NCBI RefSeq assembly: GCF_004379255.2
Contig: NC_056052.1
Span: 12,370,589-12,434,588, forward strand
DNA: 64,000 nucleotides
Reading direction: 5' to 3'
From: Salvia splendens
Lineage: Eukaryota; Streptophyta; Magnoliopsida; Lamiales; Lamiaceae
Shown here in pieces: positions 30,869 through 42,600 of the stretch. Position 1 is the first letter of the stretch, and each line of letters begins with the position of its first letter. The notes under the pieces are model-generated. The model searched no databases and had not been told where the DNA came from. It saw only the letters and a list, made by a program, of their open reading frames with translations. The translations under genes were made by a program, and so were the position numbers.

Positions 30869-31420
30869 TCTGGCTGAACTGCGCGGTTGGTTTGTAAAAA
30901 TCACCAAAATCCATACGACCTCATATGAGACTAAGATTTGGTCACAACACAGAAGGTACGTTCAAGTTCATCCAGTTAAAATTCCACACCAAAATCACGT
31001 CATTTGGTCAGTCAAAACAATAATGTAACTCTCTGGTCGGAACATAAAAATTCTGGCAGCACTGTGCAGTTCCATTGAAAAATTTACCAAAAATTCATCT
31101 GATGTCCAATGAGGCTGAAATTTTCACAAAACTCAGAAGACACTTCAAACTTTCATGTAGTTCAAAATTCACATCAAAAGGCGGCCATTTGGTCGGTCAA
31201 ATAGAAAACGAAACTTTCTGGGCGTGAATACAAGTTTCTGGCAGATTTGCGTAGACAACTTCAAATATTTATTCAAAATTCATCTTTCATCAACAAGGGC
31301 TGAAATTCACACACAACACAGAAAACACCTTAAATTTTACCCAGTTAATATTTCGTGTCAAAATTCAATCGTTTGGGTGGTCAAACACACGTCGGAATCC
31401 ACTGTCCGAACATCACAGAT
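30869..31420 (-). repeat. Three diverged ~185-bp tandem units in G2 LTR
   Basis: TCTGGC(T/A)GAACTGCGC-type unit starts lie at 30869, 31052 and 31237. Each unit then carries AAAATTCATC..., GGCTGAAATTTTCAC-like, ACACAGAAG-like and CATTTGGTC(G)GTCAAA-like segments. In the right LTR the starts are at 40204, 40298 and 40483, about 90 bp having been deleted between units 1 and 2. Confidence 0.75.
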
Positions 31421-33024
31421 TTCAGGCTTAAGAATTTCGAAAATAGGTTTCTTCCTCAATCATCCAAACACAATTTTTTTCATGCTTATAACAAACAATC
31501 ATGCTTAAAAGTTTATCACAATCATGCTCTCACATAAACTCACATATTCACCAAGGATTCAAAACAAACACAACATAAACTCAATCAAAATCGCATATTC
31601 ATCCAAGTTATCATGCAAACACAAATTCCCACCAATAAAACTTTGCGATCTATGATTCCTACACTCACTATATGCATGTAGGGTTCAAGAACAAGGATTG
31701 AATGAAAAGAAAGAGGGAGAATGAATCAAATATACATTTCTTGATAAAAACGAATCGGTAGAAACAAGGATTGATGGATTCGTCGGATACTCTTGAAAAA
31801 TCAACTCCAACGGATGCAAGAACAAGGATGAATGGTGGATTTTTGGAGAGAATATGGAGAGGGAGAGGAGAGGCATGTAAGAGAGAGGGAGAGAGGGGGT
31901 GGACGGCTAGGGTAGGAAGAAAAATGGGGGCTATGGTTTAGTTTAGGTGATTTTATAGTTCTAGGTTAAATCCAAAATTTAATTAATTGTGGGGAATAAA
32001 ACAAGGGCAAATAATTAAAATCCCACAATTAAAAGAAGCATAATTTTCGAAAATTGTGGCTGGGAATTAACAAGGAATTATTTGGTATTTACTTGGAGAG
32101 AAATAGATCCACGATTTAGAAAATAAAGCAATGAATATTCCATAAACAAGGGAACAAAATAAATTAAATCTCCAAGTAGGAAAATAATGAGGGAGCGCGA
32201 AAATTTTGATGATGTGAACAAGGAAATTATTTAAATCCTCAATTAAATAGAATAAGATTTAAATTTGGTAATTTCATTATAGGAAAAGACTCCCATAAAA
32301 TAGGCAACAATTAAATAAATTTCCACAAGGAAATTAAGCCAAAAAAAAACGTGTGGGATGGAGACACAATAGAAGGAAAATATTCACATCCCCAATTAAT
32401 TAGACATAGGCATTAAATTGGGTGTTTATTTGAATAAAAGAAATTACACAAAATAGGAAATAAATATTTTATCCTCTACAAATAGGGGGGCCGAAAATTG
32501 GCTTAATTAGCCACAAGGAAATAATTCAACTCTTAACTTAATTTGGGGTGAGGGAATAAAATGTGGCAAGATTTAATTGGATTTAAAATAACTAAGGAAA
32601 TCAACAAGGTACCAATTAAATCAAAGGAACTAATTCATCCTCCTAATTAAAATAGAGAATATTCGAAACTCACAAAAACGATAGGTTAGAGTTCGAATTT
32701 CATGTAGCACAATTTAGGGATAATTTGATTTGGATTTAATTTGGATGAATATCCCAAAACAATTAGTCAAATTCAAGAAAGAATAAAATTTCCAATAAAT
32801 GGGAGGGGCCGACAATAGCCACTTTACTTGGCTAGAACTAAATGCATGATTTTATTTAAATTGACCCCCCACATAAAAAAATATATAAAGCACTTCATTC
32901 CAAAACATCCATGACAATTTATTCCACATAATCAAACTCAATCCCGTAGCAACAATTTAATTCCATAAATGAAATTTCCAATCGACATATTAAAATAAAA
33001 GTCGCAAATATTTGGGATTTTACA

Positions 33025-33040
33025 TCCTTCCCCTCTTAAC
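33025..33040 (-). other. G2 polypurine tract
   Basis: Minus strand GTTAAGAGGGGAAGGA adjoins the TG of the 3' LTR (TGTAAAATCCC). This is the standard plus-strand primer position. Confidence 0.85.
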
Positions 33041-33068
33041 AAAAATTTCATCCCGAAATTTGACCATC

Positions 33069-36000
33069 TCACGTAAACAACTCGGGGTACTTTTCTTTCA
33101 TTCTATCTTCTAACTCCCACGTGGCTTCCTCGGGACCATGGTGTTTCCACAACACCTTCACGAATGCTATCGACTTGTTTCGCAACTCTTGCACCTTCAG
33201 ATCTAGGATTACCTCGGGTCTTTCCTCGTAGCTCATGTCGGGTGTTAGGATCACTTCCTCTTGATGAATCATGTGCTTGGGGTCGAACACGTACTTGCGC
33301 AGCTGCGACTCATGGAACACATTGTGCACGTTCCCAAAACTGGGAGGTAACGCCAAACGATACGCTACAGGACACTTTGTCACCAACATCGAATTTGATC
33401 TCCGTTCGGCGCACATCAGCATACGACTTCTGCTTATCTTGAGCTTCCTTGATCCTTGCGCGGATTTGATGCACAATTTTGGTCATTTCCTTTATAGCGT
33501 CGGGTCCTAACATCTTCCTCTTGCCAACTTCATCCCAATAAAGTGGGGATTGACACTTTCTGCCATACAAGGCTTCGTACGGAGCCATATCGATCGTCGC
33601 TTAGTAGCTATTGTTGTAGGCGAATTCAACCAACTGTAGAACAGTTTCCCAACTTTTCCCTCGATCTAGGACAACGACTCGCAGCATATCCTCAAGCGTT
33701 TGAATCATCCTCTCTGACTTCCCATCCGATTGCGGGTGATAGGCAGTGCTGAAATTCAGTTGTGTGCCCAATTCCCGTTGCATACTCATCCAAAACTTTA
33801 ATGTGAACTTCGTATTACGGTCGGACACAATGGTAATTGGCACCCCATGCAAACGCACAATCTCATTCACGTAGAGCTTTGCTAACTTGTCCGCGTCATA
33901 AGTAATTCGAATTGGTAAAAAGTGCGCGCTTTTAGTTAGTCGATCGATGATCACCCAAATTGCAGTGTTGCCCTTCTGTGACTTTGGCAAACTCGTCACG
34001 AAATCCATAGCTAGATTCTCCCACTTCCATTCGGGAATTTCAAGTGGTTGCAATTTCCCATATGGTCGTTGGTGTAAGGCCTTCACTTGTTGGCATGCTA
34101 GACATCGGTCCACATACGACGCCACGTCTCCTTTCATTCCATTCCACCAAAAACGTTGCTTCAAATCTTGATACATCTTCGTGCTTCCGGGGTGAGCAGT
34201 GTAAGGCGTGTCGTGCGCTTCACTCAAAATCTCATCTTTTAGCGCCTTGTCGCTCGGCACACACAATCGTCCATCGTACGTCAAAGCATTATCCTCCTCC
34301 TCACGGTAATGATCAAGCTTCTCGGCTCTCACCTTCACACGTAACTCTTCCAACTTCTCATCACGTCGTTAGGCTTCTATGAGCCTGGTTCTCAAATCTG
34401 GCTCAATCACTAGCGTCGCGATTCTTCCTCCTACTGTCTTGGGCGCTTTTACTATTTCCAATCCCATTCTGCCGAATTCACGAATCAACGCTTCCTCTTG
34501 CGTTAGGAAATAAGCCAATTGCGGTTGGTTCTTCATACTCAAAGCATCAGCTACTACGTTCGCCTTGCCCGGATGATAGTGAATACCACAATCATAATCT
34601 TTCACGATCTCTAACCAACGTCGTTGTCGCATGTTTAGCTCCTTCTGCTCGAAGAAATACTTGAGACTCTTGTGATCCGTATAAATTTCGCATCTCACTC
34701 CGTAGAGATGATGTCTCCAAATTTTCAGTGCATGCACTACTGCTGCTAGCTCCAAGTCGTGCGTCGGAAAATTCAATTCATTCGGTCTCAACTGTCGGGA
34801 AACGTATGCTATCACTTTCCCATCTTTCATCAACACACAACCAAGTCCTACCTTTGATGCATCGGTATAGACGACGAAGTCCTTGTCGGCTGCCGGTACG
34901 GCTAGAACAGGTGCTGTAGTCAATTTCTCTTTCAAAAGTTGGAAACTCGCCTCGCACTCCGGCGTCCAAACCACTTTGACTCCTTTCTTCAATAGTTGTG
35001 TCATTGGTCTCTCGATTTTAGAGAATTCCTCGATGAAGCGTCGATTTTATCCCGCCAATCCCAAGAAACTGCAGATTTCACTCGGTGTTTTCGGCGATTT
35101 CCAATTTTGCACAGCCTCGACCTTTGCTGGGTCTACTTGAATCCCATTTGCCGTCACAATATGACCAAGAAAGTTCACTCGAGTCAACCAAAACTCACAC
35201 TTACTAAACTTGGCATAAAGTTTCTCCTTTTGTAACGTTTCCAACACAGTTTGCAAATGCCCTCCATGTTCCTCCTCGTTCTTCGAGTATACTAAAACAT
35301 CATCGATGAAGACTAACACGAACTTGTCGAGATATTCATGGAAAACACGGTTCATTAAGTCCATGAAGACGGCCGGGGCGTTGGTCAGCCCAAATGGCAT
35401 CACGACGAATTCATAATGGCCATAACGAGTGCTAAACGCGGTCTTAGGCACATCCTCGCGTCGGACCTTTAGTTGATGATATCCCGACCTCAAGTCCATT
35501 TTCAAAAATACGCCCGCTCCTCGAAGTTGGTAGAACAAATCATCAATCCTTGGTAGTGGGTACTTATTCTTCAAGGTCATCTTGTTGAGTTCACGATAGT
35601 CGATGCACATCCTCATCGTTCCATCATTTTTCTTAACGAACAACACTGGCGCTCCCCAGGGTGACACACTAGGTCGGATGAAACCCAAGTCTAACAGTTC
35701 TTGCAACTGGATCTTCAACTCTGCCAACTCTTTAGGGGCCGTTCGGTATGGCACCTTCGATACTGGTGCAGACCCTGGTTCAAAATCAATAGTGAACTCT
35801 AATTGTCTGTCGGGTGGCGGTCCAGGCAAAGCTTCGGGAAACACCTCGGGAAAATCTCGTACTACTGCCACGTCTTCCACTTTCAAATCCTTCTTTTCCT
35901 CTCCGTTCAAGTACACAAGATACGTCGGATGCCCTTTTCTTATCATCTTGGTTGCTTGCAATGCGGAGATTATGGAGGTTCGTTGGTTCATGGAGATCCC

Positions 36001-37436
36001 ATATAAGATAGTTTCCTCTTTGCCCGGGGCTTGAAGAGAAATCTGTCTCTCTTTACAGTGAATCGTCGCGTGGTTCTCGGTAAGCCAATCCATACCCAAA
36101 ATTATGTCTACGTTCTCCAAAGGTATGACGTGCAAAAGTTGGGCCATTACCCTTAATTCTCCTAACACAAACTCTATGTTCGAGCAAGTTCGCACAATAT
36201 CAATTAACCCTCCAACAGGTGACGACACCCTCAAACCCAAATCAAGTTTAGCAGTAACGAGTTCTAAGGCATTCACACATGACATCAAAATAAAAGAATG
36301 CGAAGCACCCATATCAAACAGCACGATAATAGGTAGTTGTTGGAGCTTTCCCATACCTGCCAAATTTTCCTTGCCCTTGTTGGTCTGCTCTTGCACTTCA
36401 TTTCCTTTCAGTGCATACGCCCTTGATTGTTGTGGGGCCAATTGTCGGATCGGTTGTGGCTGTTGCGGTGGCCTCTGTCCTTGCCCATTCTTCGCTCTAC
36501 CTTTGTTGTTATTTAGGCACTCTCGAGACATGTGCCCATTTCTACCGCAGGCATAACACCGAATGCCTCCAACTCTGGACTCCCCAACATGATACTTGGA
36601 GCACCGATTACAGTAGGGTGTTCTCTGTGAGTTTCCCCTCTGATGTGGCACAACTTGGCGGCCATGGTTCTGCGGGTGCCGAAAGGTGGAAAAATGCCGC
36701 TTGTTGTCAAAAGGAGCTCGGTTTCCTTCCCACTTCCTCTTATCTCTATAGTTCGATGGGGGTGCGGGTGGTGTAGGATTTATCGCCCTCTCGTTCTTGG
36801 GCAATGCTTTCTTCACATCTAAGGCGCAACCCAACACCTCGGAATAAAGAATTCCCCTGCGGCTGGCCACAGCTGCCCTTATCTCGGGTGTAAGACCAGA
36901 ACGAAACTTCTCCGCCATCTTCTCGTCTGTGTCCACCAACTCTGGCGCATAACGGGTCATCGCACATAGGGCGCGGTCGTATTCCGTGACCGTCATGTTT
37001 CCTTGTTTTAAGGTGTGGAACTCCACTACTTTCGATCGCCGATAACTCATGGGAACATACTTGTTTTACACTTCTTCCTTAAACTCTTCCCAAGTAAGCG
37101 CCTCACGGCGAGCGGGGTCCATAGTTCTCCTCTTAGTTTCCCACAAAAAATCAGCGGGTCCTGTCAGTTGATAAGTCACGCAAGCCAGACGTTCCTTATC
37201 AGTGCATCCCATACAAAGATACGCTCAAGGTCGCGTACCCATGCCTCCGCCTTCGGGGGCTTTCCCAACCCATCAAACTTGGGTGGGTTCTCTTTTCGAA
37301 AGGCCTTGATGAACTCCCTTTTGTTTGGTTGGGGTAGTGGTGGTGGTGGAGGCGGGGATGGATTCCCGACACTTCCCTCTGTCTGTTCCCCCACATTGTT
37401 CTCCACTCTTGGACCACGTCTACCTCTTGGTGGCAT
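33069..37436 (-). pseudogene. G2 gag-pol polyprotein (nearly readable, several lesions)
   Basis: Gag starts at 37436 (MPPRRG-like MPPRGRRGPR, Pro-rich). A frameshift near 37205 and a TAA near 37062 break it; then 37050-35047 is open for 667 codons. This covers capsid, a zinc knuckle [14 protein letters not shown] (about 36540-36585), protease with DMGAS instead of DTGAS (about 36310), ILGMDWL, and RT with [11 protein letters not shown] (about 35290-35325). Stops at 35044, 34369 and 33601 follow in the RT-RNase H junction, the linker and the integrase. RNase H reads [15 protein letters not shown]. Integrase has the CLACQQVKALHQRPYG zinc region, MDFVTSLP, VSDRNTKF and AYHPQSDGKSERMIQ. About 35 codons are missing between KFDVGDKV and PVAYRLALPP. 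The end (KVLWKHHGPEEATWELED) is the chromodomain-like module. Confidence 0.95.
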
Positions 37437-37441
37437 ATTGA

Positions 37442-38056
37442 TCTAAAACACAAGTTAGCATCGTTGTGAGTAATCGTTGTTATCAAAACACCACTACTTT
37501 CCTCTTCCGGGTCCTCTTCCTCTTTCGGGTTCTCGTCGAGCCAATGGAAGTCCTCATCATCATCATCCATAATATCATCCACATAATTACCCTCGAAGCC
37601 CAGAATCATCCCTACTTGTGCCATGGCTTCATCTTCCGTCGCGGGTTTAACCTCAATCATGGGTTTTTCTTCCCAAACTATCTCGTCCTTCTCATCTTCT
37701 GCCGACGGTGGTTGCTCAGAACGAGAGTCGATCAGAGCACACTGTAAAGCTTTCAGAAAACCTTTCATGTCGCCATCCATCCCATTATTTCATGGTTCGT
37801 ACCACGTAAACCGACTGGCCGTTGCTTCCATCCAAGAGTTCCAACTCTCGGGCATCAACTCTACTAGTCTCCTTATGCCACCATAGGACGACGCATGATA
37901 CCCGCGGACTTCTCGCCACAGGGTTTCGAAATGGGCGACGACCTCTCTTAAGGGTATTCCTTCTTCTCTCGCGTAGTGGCGGTAATCGTCTATTGCTTGT
38001 CGCATTCTGGCACTATACTGACTGCTCTTAAGCGCGGTTCGTTTCGTTCGTGCCAT
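37442..38056 (-). pseudogene. G2 additional ORF upstream of gag, N-terminus like a histone H3 tail
   Basis: One frame runs from ATG 38056 to the gag start, about 205 codons, with a single TGA (37790-37792) after residue 88. The N-terminus reads MARTKRTALKSSQYSAR, eight of the ten residues at positions 2-11 matching the histone H3 tail ARTKQTARKS. Residues 20-88 look helical and charged (DDYRHYAREEG, HFETLWREVRGYHASS, ELMPESWNSWMEATASRFTW). After the stop the frame contains FLKALQCALIDSR and an acidic segment DDIMDDDDEDFHWLDENPKEE. TTTTCACGTAG, a possible 3' splice site, immediately precedes the ATG. Gag begins in another frame, so the two are not simply fused. I recognise no domain. The reading frame is seen; a function, including any histone-mimic role, is inference. 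Confidence 0.55.
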
Positions 38057-38151
38057 CTACGTGAAAACGAAAGTTTCTTTTTAAAACACATTTTATCTCA
38101 TTGATTGTTTGTGATGTTTCCTAAGTTCGTCACGTAGTTCGAAGTTTAATA

Positions 38152-38330
38152 CTCCCTCCGTCCCATGTTACTTGCACTTATTTCCTTTCTGGGCGTCCCA
38201 AGTTATTTGCACTCTTTCCATTTTTAGTAAAAATTATCACCTACAGCCGTAATATTTGACTTTGTCTATCACTCATTCCTTAATCTCCGTGCCGAAAAGG
38301 AAATGTTCAAGTAACGCGGGACGGAGGGAG
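38152..38330. mobile_element. Stowaway-type MITE (Tc1/mariner)
   Basis: CTCCCTCCGTCCCATGTTAC at the left and the inverted GGGACGGAGGGAG at the right are the classic Stowaway terminal repeats. TA flanks both ends (38150-38151 and 38331-38332). It is 179 bp long and non-coding, inside the G2 leader. Confidence 0.95.
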
Positions 38331-38382
38331 TATTATCTTAAGGCTTCATATCTTCACATGTTAATGTCGTGGTATTTTCGCA

Positions 38383-38640
38383 CATACAACACATACTTAG
38401 TCATCATACTGATCTTGCTCATGCTCCATATAATCACACCATCACAAATACATAATCAACATACAACACATGCTTAGATCATCTTTTCAATCATGTTCAT
38501 ACTTCACATGATCATACCATCACAACATCGCATTCACATATATAACACGTGTTTAATTATCATGTCAATCATACTCATATTCCACATAATCATATCCTCA
38601 CAATCCATCTTCACGTATAACATTCATTCGCATGCATACA
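38383..38640. repeat. Diverged 77-79-bp tandem repeats in G2 leader
   Basis: Units begin CATACAACACATAC (38383), CATACAACACATGC (38460) and TATATAACACGTG (38538), each followed by ATCAT-rich text and CATAATCA(C)ACCATCACA-like segments. Confidence 0.7.
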
Positions 38641-38842
38641 CTTGCCACAACATCATCGTCACATCATCGCCAATTTCATGCATCGATCTCACATGCTTGC
38701 AACAACTTAAAACATACCTCACTTTCTTTGGTTGAGCGCGATGCTTTGGATGTTGAGCCTTCGTGACACTTCTAGTCAATAAGGGTTCACTAATCTAGAC
38801 TTAAGTTAAAAGAAGACTCTCGGACCAGAGTGAAAGAACGAC

Positions 38843-38854
38843 GCTCTGATACCA
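38843..38854 (-). other. G2 primer-binding site (initiator tRNA-Met)
   Basis: TGGTATCAGAGC on the minus strand, three bases from the 5' LTR, a perfect match to the complement of the initiator tRNA-Met 3' end. Confidence 0.95.
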
Positions 38855-38857
38855 CTC

Positions 38858-41800
38858 TGTCACGACCGCCCATACTAGGGGTACTACAAACGAGGCGATC
38901 GTGACCAAGGGACAACAAAAATGACAACTTACAAGGATAACAGTTTATGAAAGCTTAATTAGCTTAAAGGAATAATATTTTTGGTTCATTAAAAGCTTAG
39001 ACAACAAATTTTTAGTTTAAAGAACTTAATGTTATAAATTTATTATTACTTAGCAACGACTTAAGACCAAAAGGTTTTTCAAAATAAGCAGCGGAGAAAA
39101 TTAAAAAAAAACAATTAACTTCCAAAAGAAAACATTTGGTTTAGTTCACGAGAAACCATTTTAGAGAATCAAGGTAAACATCAGATTAAAGCCTAACACA
39201 ATTAAACATGCTCAAACACAGTACGAAATGGAATAAAGTCTTGAGGCATGGTTTAAAAAAAAATAGCAGCGGAACTAAGGTTTAAAGAGAGTCGAGGATA
39301 ACGCCTATGTATGAAGACACAACGCATCCTAAGTTCTTGGGCCAACTCAACATCCTCTGCAACATCCCGGTCAACCTGCACATAAAGAAAAAGAATATGC
39401 AGGGCTAAGTACTTGTTTACTCAATGGGCTCATGCTGAAAACATTTTAACATAGTTATGTCATCCATACCGGTGATCTCGAGTTTTAAATGTAGTATGAA
39501 ATATCACGAGAATACAAAAATATTTCAAAGTCTGGCCAGACAATTTATCTCCCCACTTTTCTCATCAATCCATCAATCACAATCATCATATCACAGTGCG
39601 ACGAAAGTGTGGCCACACTATTCGCCCACGAGACCGGCCGACTAGCAAGGACGGCTCACGATCCCACAAGTGTACACAGCCTGATAGGGTTTGCGGCCCT
39701 ACTCAGACCCGAATTCGTTTCACAACACAACCATATAGCCTAACGGAGCAAGCTCAGACGAACTAGGCATTAGGCAACAATCTCACAAACAAAATAACAT
39801 GGCATGACATAACAAGTTAAACCACCCTTATAACACCACATCGTATTTTCGAAAAATAAAGAGATTTGAAAAAGAAAGCCCACCTCGTTTGCTTAAACAA
39901 TTCAATATCCACTTAAGGCAACCCTCGTTCCTTGTGCTCACGAATTCACAATAACCCTTGCCAAACCACAATACAAATCAGCCTCCCATCAATTCACATT
40001 ATCATGCATGTCCTATCGTTCCTTTTATCATTCTCTTAAATTTACCCATCCCAAACATTCATAAACATAAGGAGAACATGTCATAATATTTCTCAACGTG
40101 TCACACATAATCACGTCATAGGATAACTTCCTAAATCATACATGCATCATATAATTAATTCACTCAAACTTGGCAATAAGTGATATTTCCACATAACAAC
40201 AAATCTGGCAGAACTGCACGGTTGGTTTGTAAAAATCACCAAATATCCATACGACCTCATATGAGACTAAGATTTGGTCACAACACAGAAGGCACATTCT
40301 GGCAGCACTGTGCAGTTCCATTGAAAAATTTACCAAAAATTCATCCGATGTCCAATGAGGCTGAAATTTTCACAAAACTCAGAAGACACTTCAAACTTTC
40401 ATGTAGTTCAAAATTCACATCAAAAGGCGGCCATTTGGTCGGTCAAATAGAAAACGAAACTTTCTGGGCGTGAATACAAGTTTCTGGCAGATTTGCGCAG
40501 ACAACTTCAAATGTTTATTCAAAATTCATCTTTCATCAACAAGGGCTGAAATTCACACACAACACAGAAAACACCTTAAATTTTACCCAGTTAATATTTC
40601 GTGTCAAAATTCAATCGTTTGGGTGGTCAAACACACGTCGGAATCCACTGTCCGAACATCACAGATTTTAGGCTTAAGAATTTCGAAAATAGGTTTCTTC
40701 CTCAATCGTCCAAACACAATTTTTTCATGCTTATAACACACAATCATGCTTAAAAGTTTATCACAATCTGCTCTCACATAAACTCACATAATTCACCAAG
40801 GATTCAAAACAAACTCCACATAAACTCATTCAAAATCGCATATTCTTCCAAGTTCTCATGCAAACACAAATTCCCACCAATAAAACTTTGCCATCTATGA
40901 TTCCTACACTCACTATATGCATATAGGGTTCAAGAACAAGGATTAAATGAAAAGAAAGAGGGAGAATGAATCAAATATACATTTCTTGATAAAAATGAAT
41001 CGGTAGAAATAAGAATTGATGGATTCGTGGGATACTCTTGAAAAATCAACTCCAACGGATGCAAGAACAAGGATGAATGGTGGATTTTTGGAGAGAATGT
41101 GGAGAGGGAGAGGAGAGGCATGTGCGAGAGAGGGAGAGAGGGGGTGGACGGCTAGGGTAGGAAGAAAAATGGGGGCTATGGTTTAGTTTAGGTGATTTTA
41201 TAGTTCTAGGTTAAATCCAAAATTTAATTATTTGTGGGGGAATAAAATAGGGGCCGATAATTAAAATCCCACAATTAAAAGAAGCATAATTTTTGAAAAT
41301 TATGGTTGGGAATTAACAAGGAATTATTTGGTATTTACTTGGAGAGAAATAGATCCACAATTTTGGAAATAAAGCAATGAATATTCCATAAACAAGGGAA
41401 CAAAATAAATTAAATCTCCAAGTAGGAAAATAATGAGGGAGGGCAAAAATTTTGATGATGTGCAAAAGGAAATTATTTAAATCCTCAATTAAATAAATTA
41501 TGATTTAAATTTGGTAATTTCTGTATAGGAAAAGACTCCCATAAAATAGGCAACAATTAAATAAATTTCCACAAGGAAATTAAGCAAAAAAAAAAACGTG
41601 TGGGCTGGAGACATAATAGAAGGAAAATATTCACACCTCCAATTAATTAGACATAGGCATTAAATTGGGTATTTATTTGAATAAAAGAAATTCTACAAAA
41701 TAGGAAACAAATATTTTATCCTCTACAAATAGGGGGGCCGAAAATTGGCTTAAATAGTCACAAGGAAATAATTCAACTCTTAACTTAATTTGGGGTGAGG

Positions 41801-42270
41801 GAATAAAATATGGCAAGATTTAATTAGATTTAAAATAACTAAGGAAATCAATAAGGTACCAATTAAATCAAAGGAACTAATTCATCCTCCTAATTAATAT
41901 AGAGAATATTCGAAACTCACAAAAACGATAGGTTAGAGTTCGAATTTCATGTAGCACAATTTAGGGATAATTTGATTTGGATTTAATTTGGATGAATATC
42001 CCAAAACAATTATTCAAATCCAAGAAAGAATAAAATTTCCAATAAATGGGAGGGGCCGACAATAGCCACTTTACTTGGCTAGAACTAAATGCATGATTTT
42101 ATTTAAATTGATCCCCCACATAAAAAAAATATAAAGCACTTCATTCCAAAACATCCATGACAATTTATTCCACATAATCAAAATCAATCCCGTAGCAACA
42201 ATTTAATTCCATAAATGAAATTTTCAATCGACATATTAAAATAAAAGTCGCAAAAATTTGGGATGTTACA
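38858..42270 (-). repeat. G2 5' LTR (right copy)
   Basis: TGTCACGACCGCCCATACTA to TTTGGGATGTTACA, 3413 bp. Compared with the left LTR it lacks the extra 26 bp that complete the palindrome and about 90 bp of the tandem repeat region. The conserved hairpin is at 39406-39423 with one wobble pair. Confidence 0.95.
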
Positions 42271-42275
42271 TTAGT

Positions 42276-42600
42276 TGTAGGCGTCGTCCACTTTAAGGTA
42301 ACACAATCGGTTCTATGCAATGCTTTGCAAAAGAGCAGGAATAATTTTACAACCCAGATAGGCTTAGACTACCTATCGTGAAAGGTTGCAATGTAGTACG
42401 ATTATTTCTAACCCTTTATGAAATAAGATGACGTTGGTGAGGTATAGCACTGAATGGATCTAACAGCAAGACGTGTCTTTATGCTATCTACTGAAAGACT
42501 AGGTCTTGATAAATAACTATTTCTCAATCTACATACGTTAGCATTGAGCATACGGTATTGATTATGCACTACTTTGACTTATCAAATGTGCGGGTAAAAA
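42276..42600 (+). mobile_element. Inverted copia LTR fragment, second part
   Basis: Continues 29259-29498 after G2. It reads in plus orientation (CCTATCGTGAAAGGTTGCAA, then ACTGAATGGATCTAACAG, then TGATTATGCACTACTTTGAC), the reverse complement of the same features in the adjacent LTR at 42780-43030. Confidence 0.75.

Larger units (their letters stand above)
29499..33024 (-). repeat. G2 3' LTR (left copy)
   Basis: TGTCACGACCGCCCATACTA to TTTGGGATTTTACA on the plus strand. It carries the conserved hairpin (30042-30060), a 60-bp palindrome (30248-30307), the GCCGCAAACCC block (30340-30385), three diverged 185-bp tandem units (30869-31420) and a minus-strand TATA box (CTATAAAATC, about 31952-31961). 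Confidence 0.95.
38057..38842 (-). other. G2 leader between primer site and upstream ORF
   Basis: Non-coding. It contains a Stowaway-type MITE (38152-38330), three to four diverged 77-79-bp tandem units (38383-38640) and, next to the primer site, the stretch shared with the G1 and G3 leaders (38803-38842). Confidence 0.8.
29499..42270 (-). mobile_element. G2: full-length Tekay/Del-like Ty3/gypsy retrotransposon (12.8 kb)
   Basis: LTRs at 29499-33024 and 38858-42270 flank gag-pol read on the minus strand. CTAGT (29494-29498) and TTAGT (42271-42275) are the target duplication with one substitution. The primer site lies inside the right (5') LTR boundary, and a polypurine tract adjoins the left (3') LTR. 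The domain order is upstream ORF, gag, protease, RT, RNase H, integrase, chromodomain-like end. The LTRs differ by roughly 2 percent in the parts I compared plus two larger indels, so G2 is older than G1. Confidence 0.95.

Noticed and set aside
37790..38056. Histone H3 gene fragment captured by the element
   Set aside because: Only the first eleven residues resemble H3; the following sequence has no similarity to the H3 core, so mimicry or chance is likelier than capture.
38152..38330. Promoter or host regulatory inverted repeat
   Set aside because: The ends and TA duplication are those of a Stowaway MITE.
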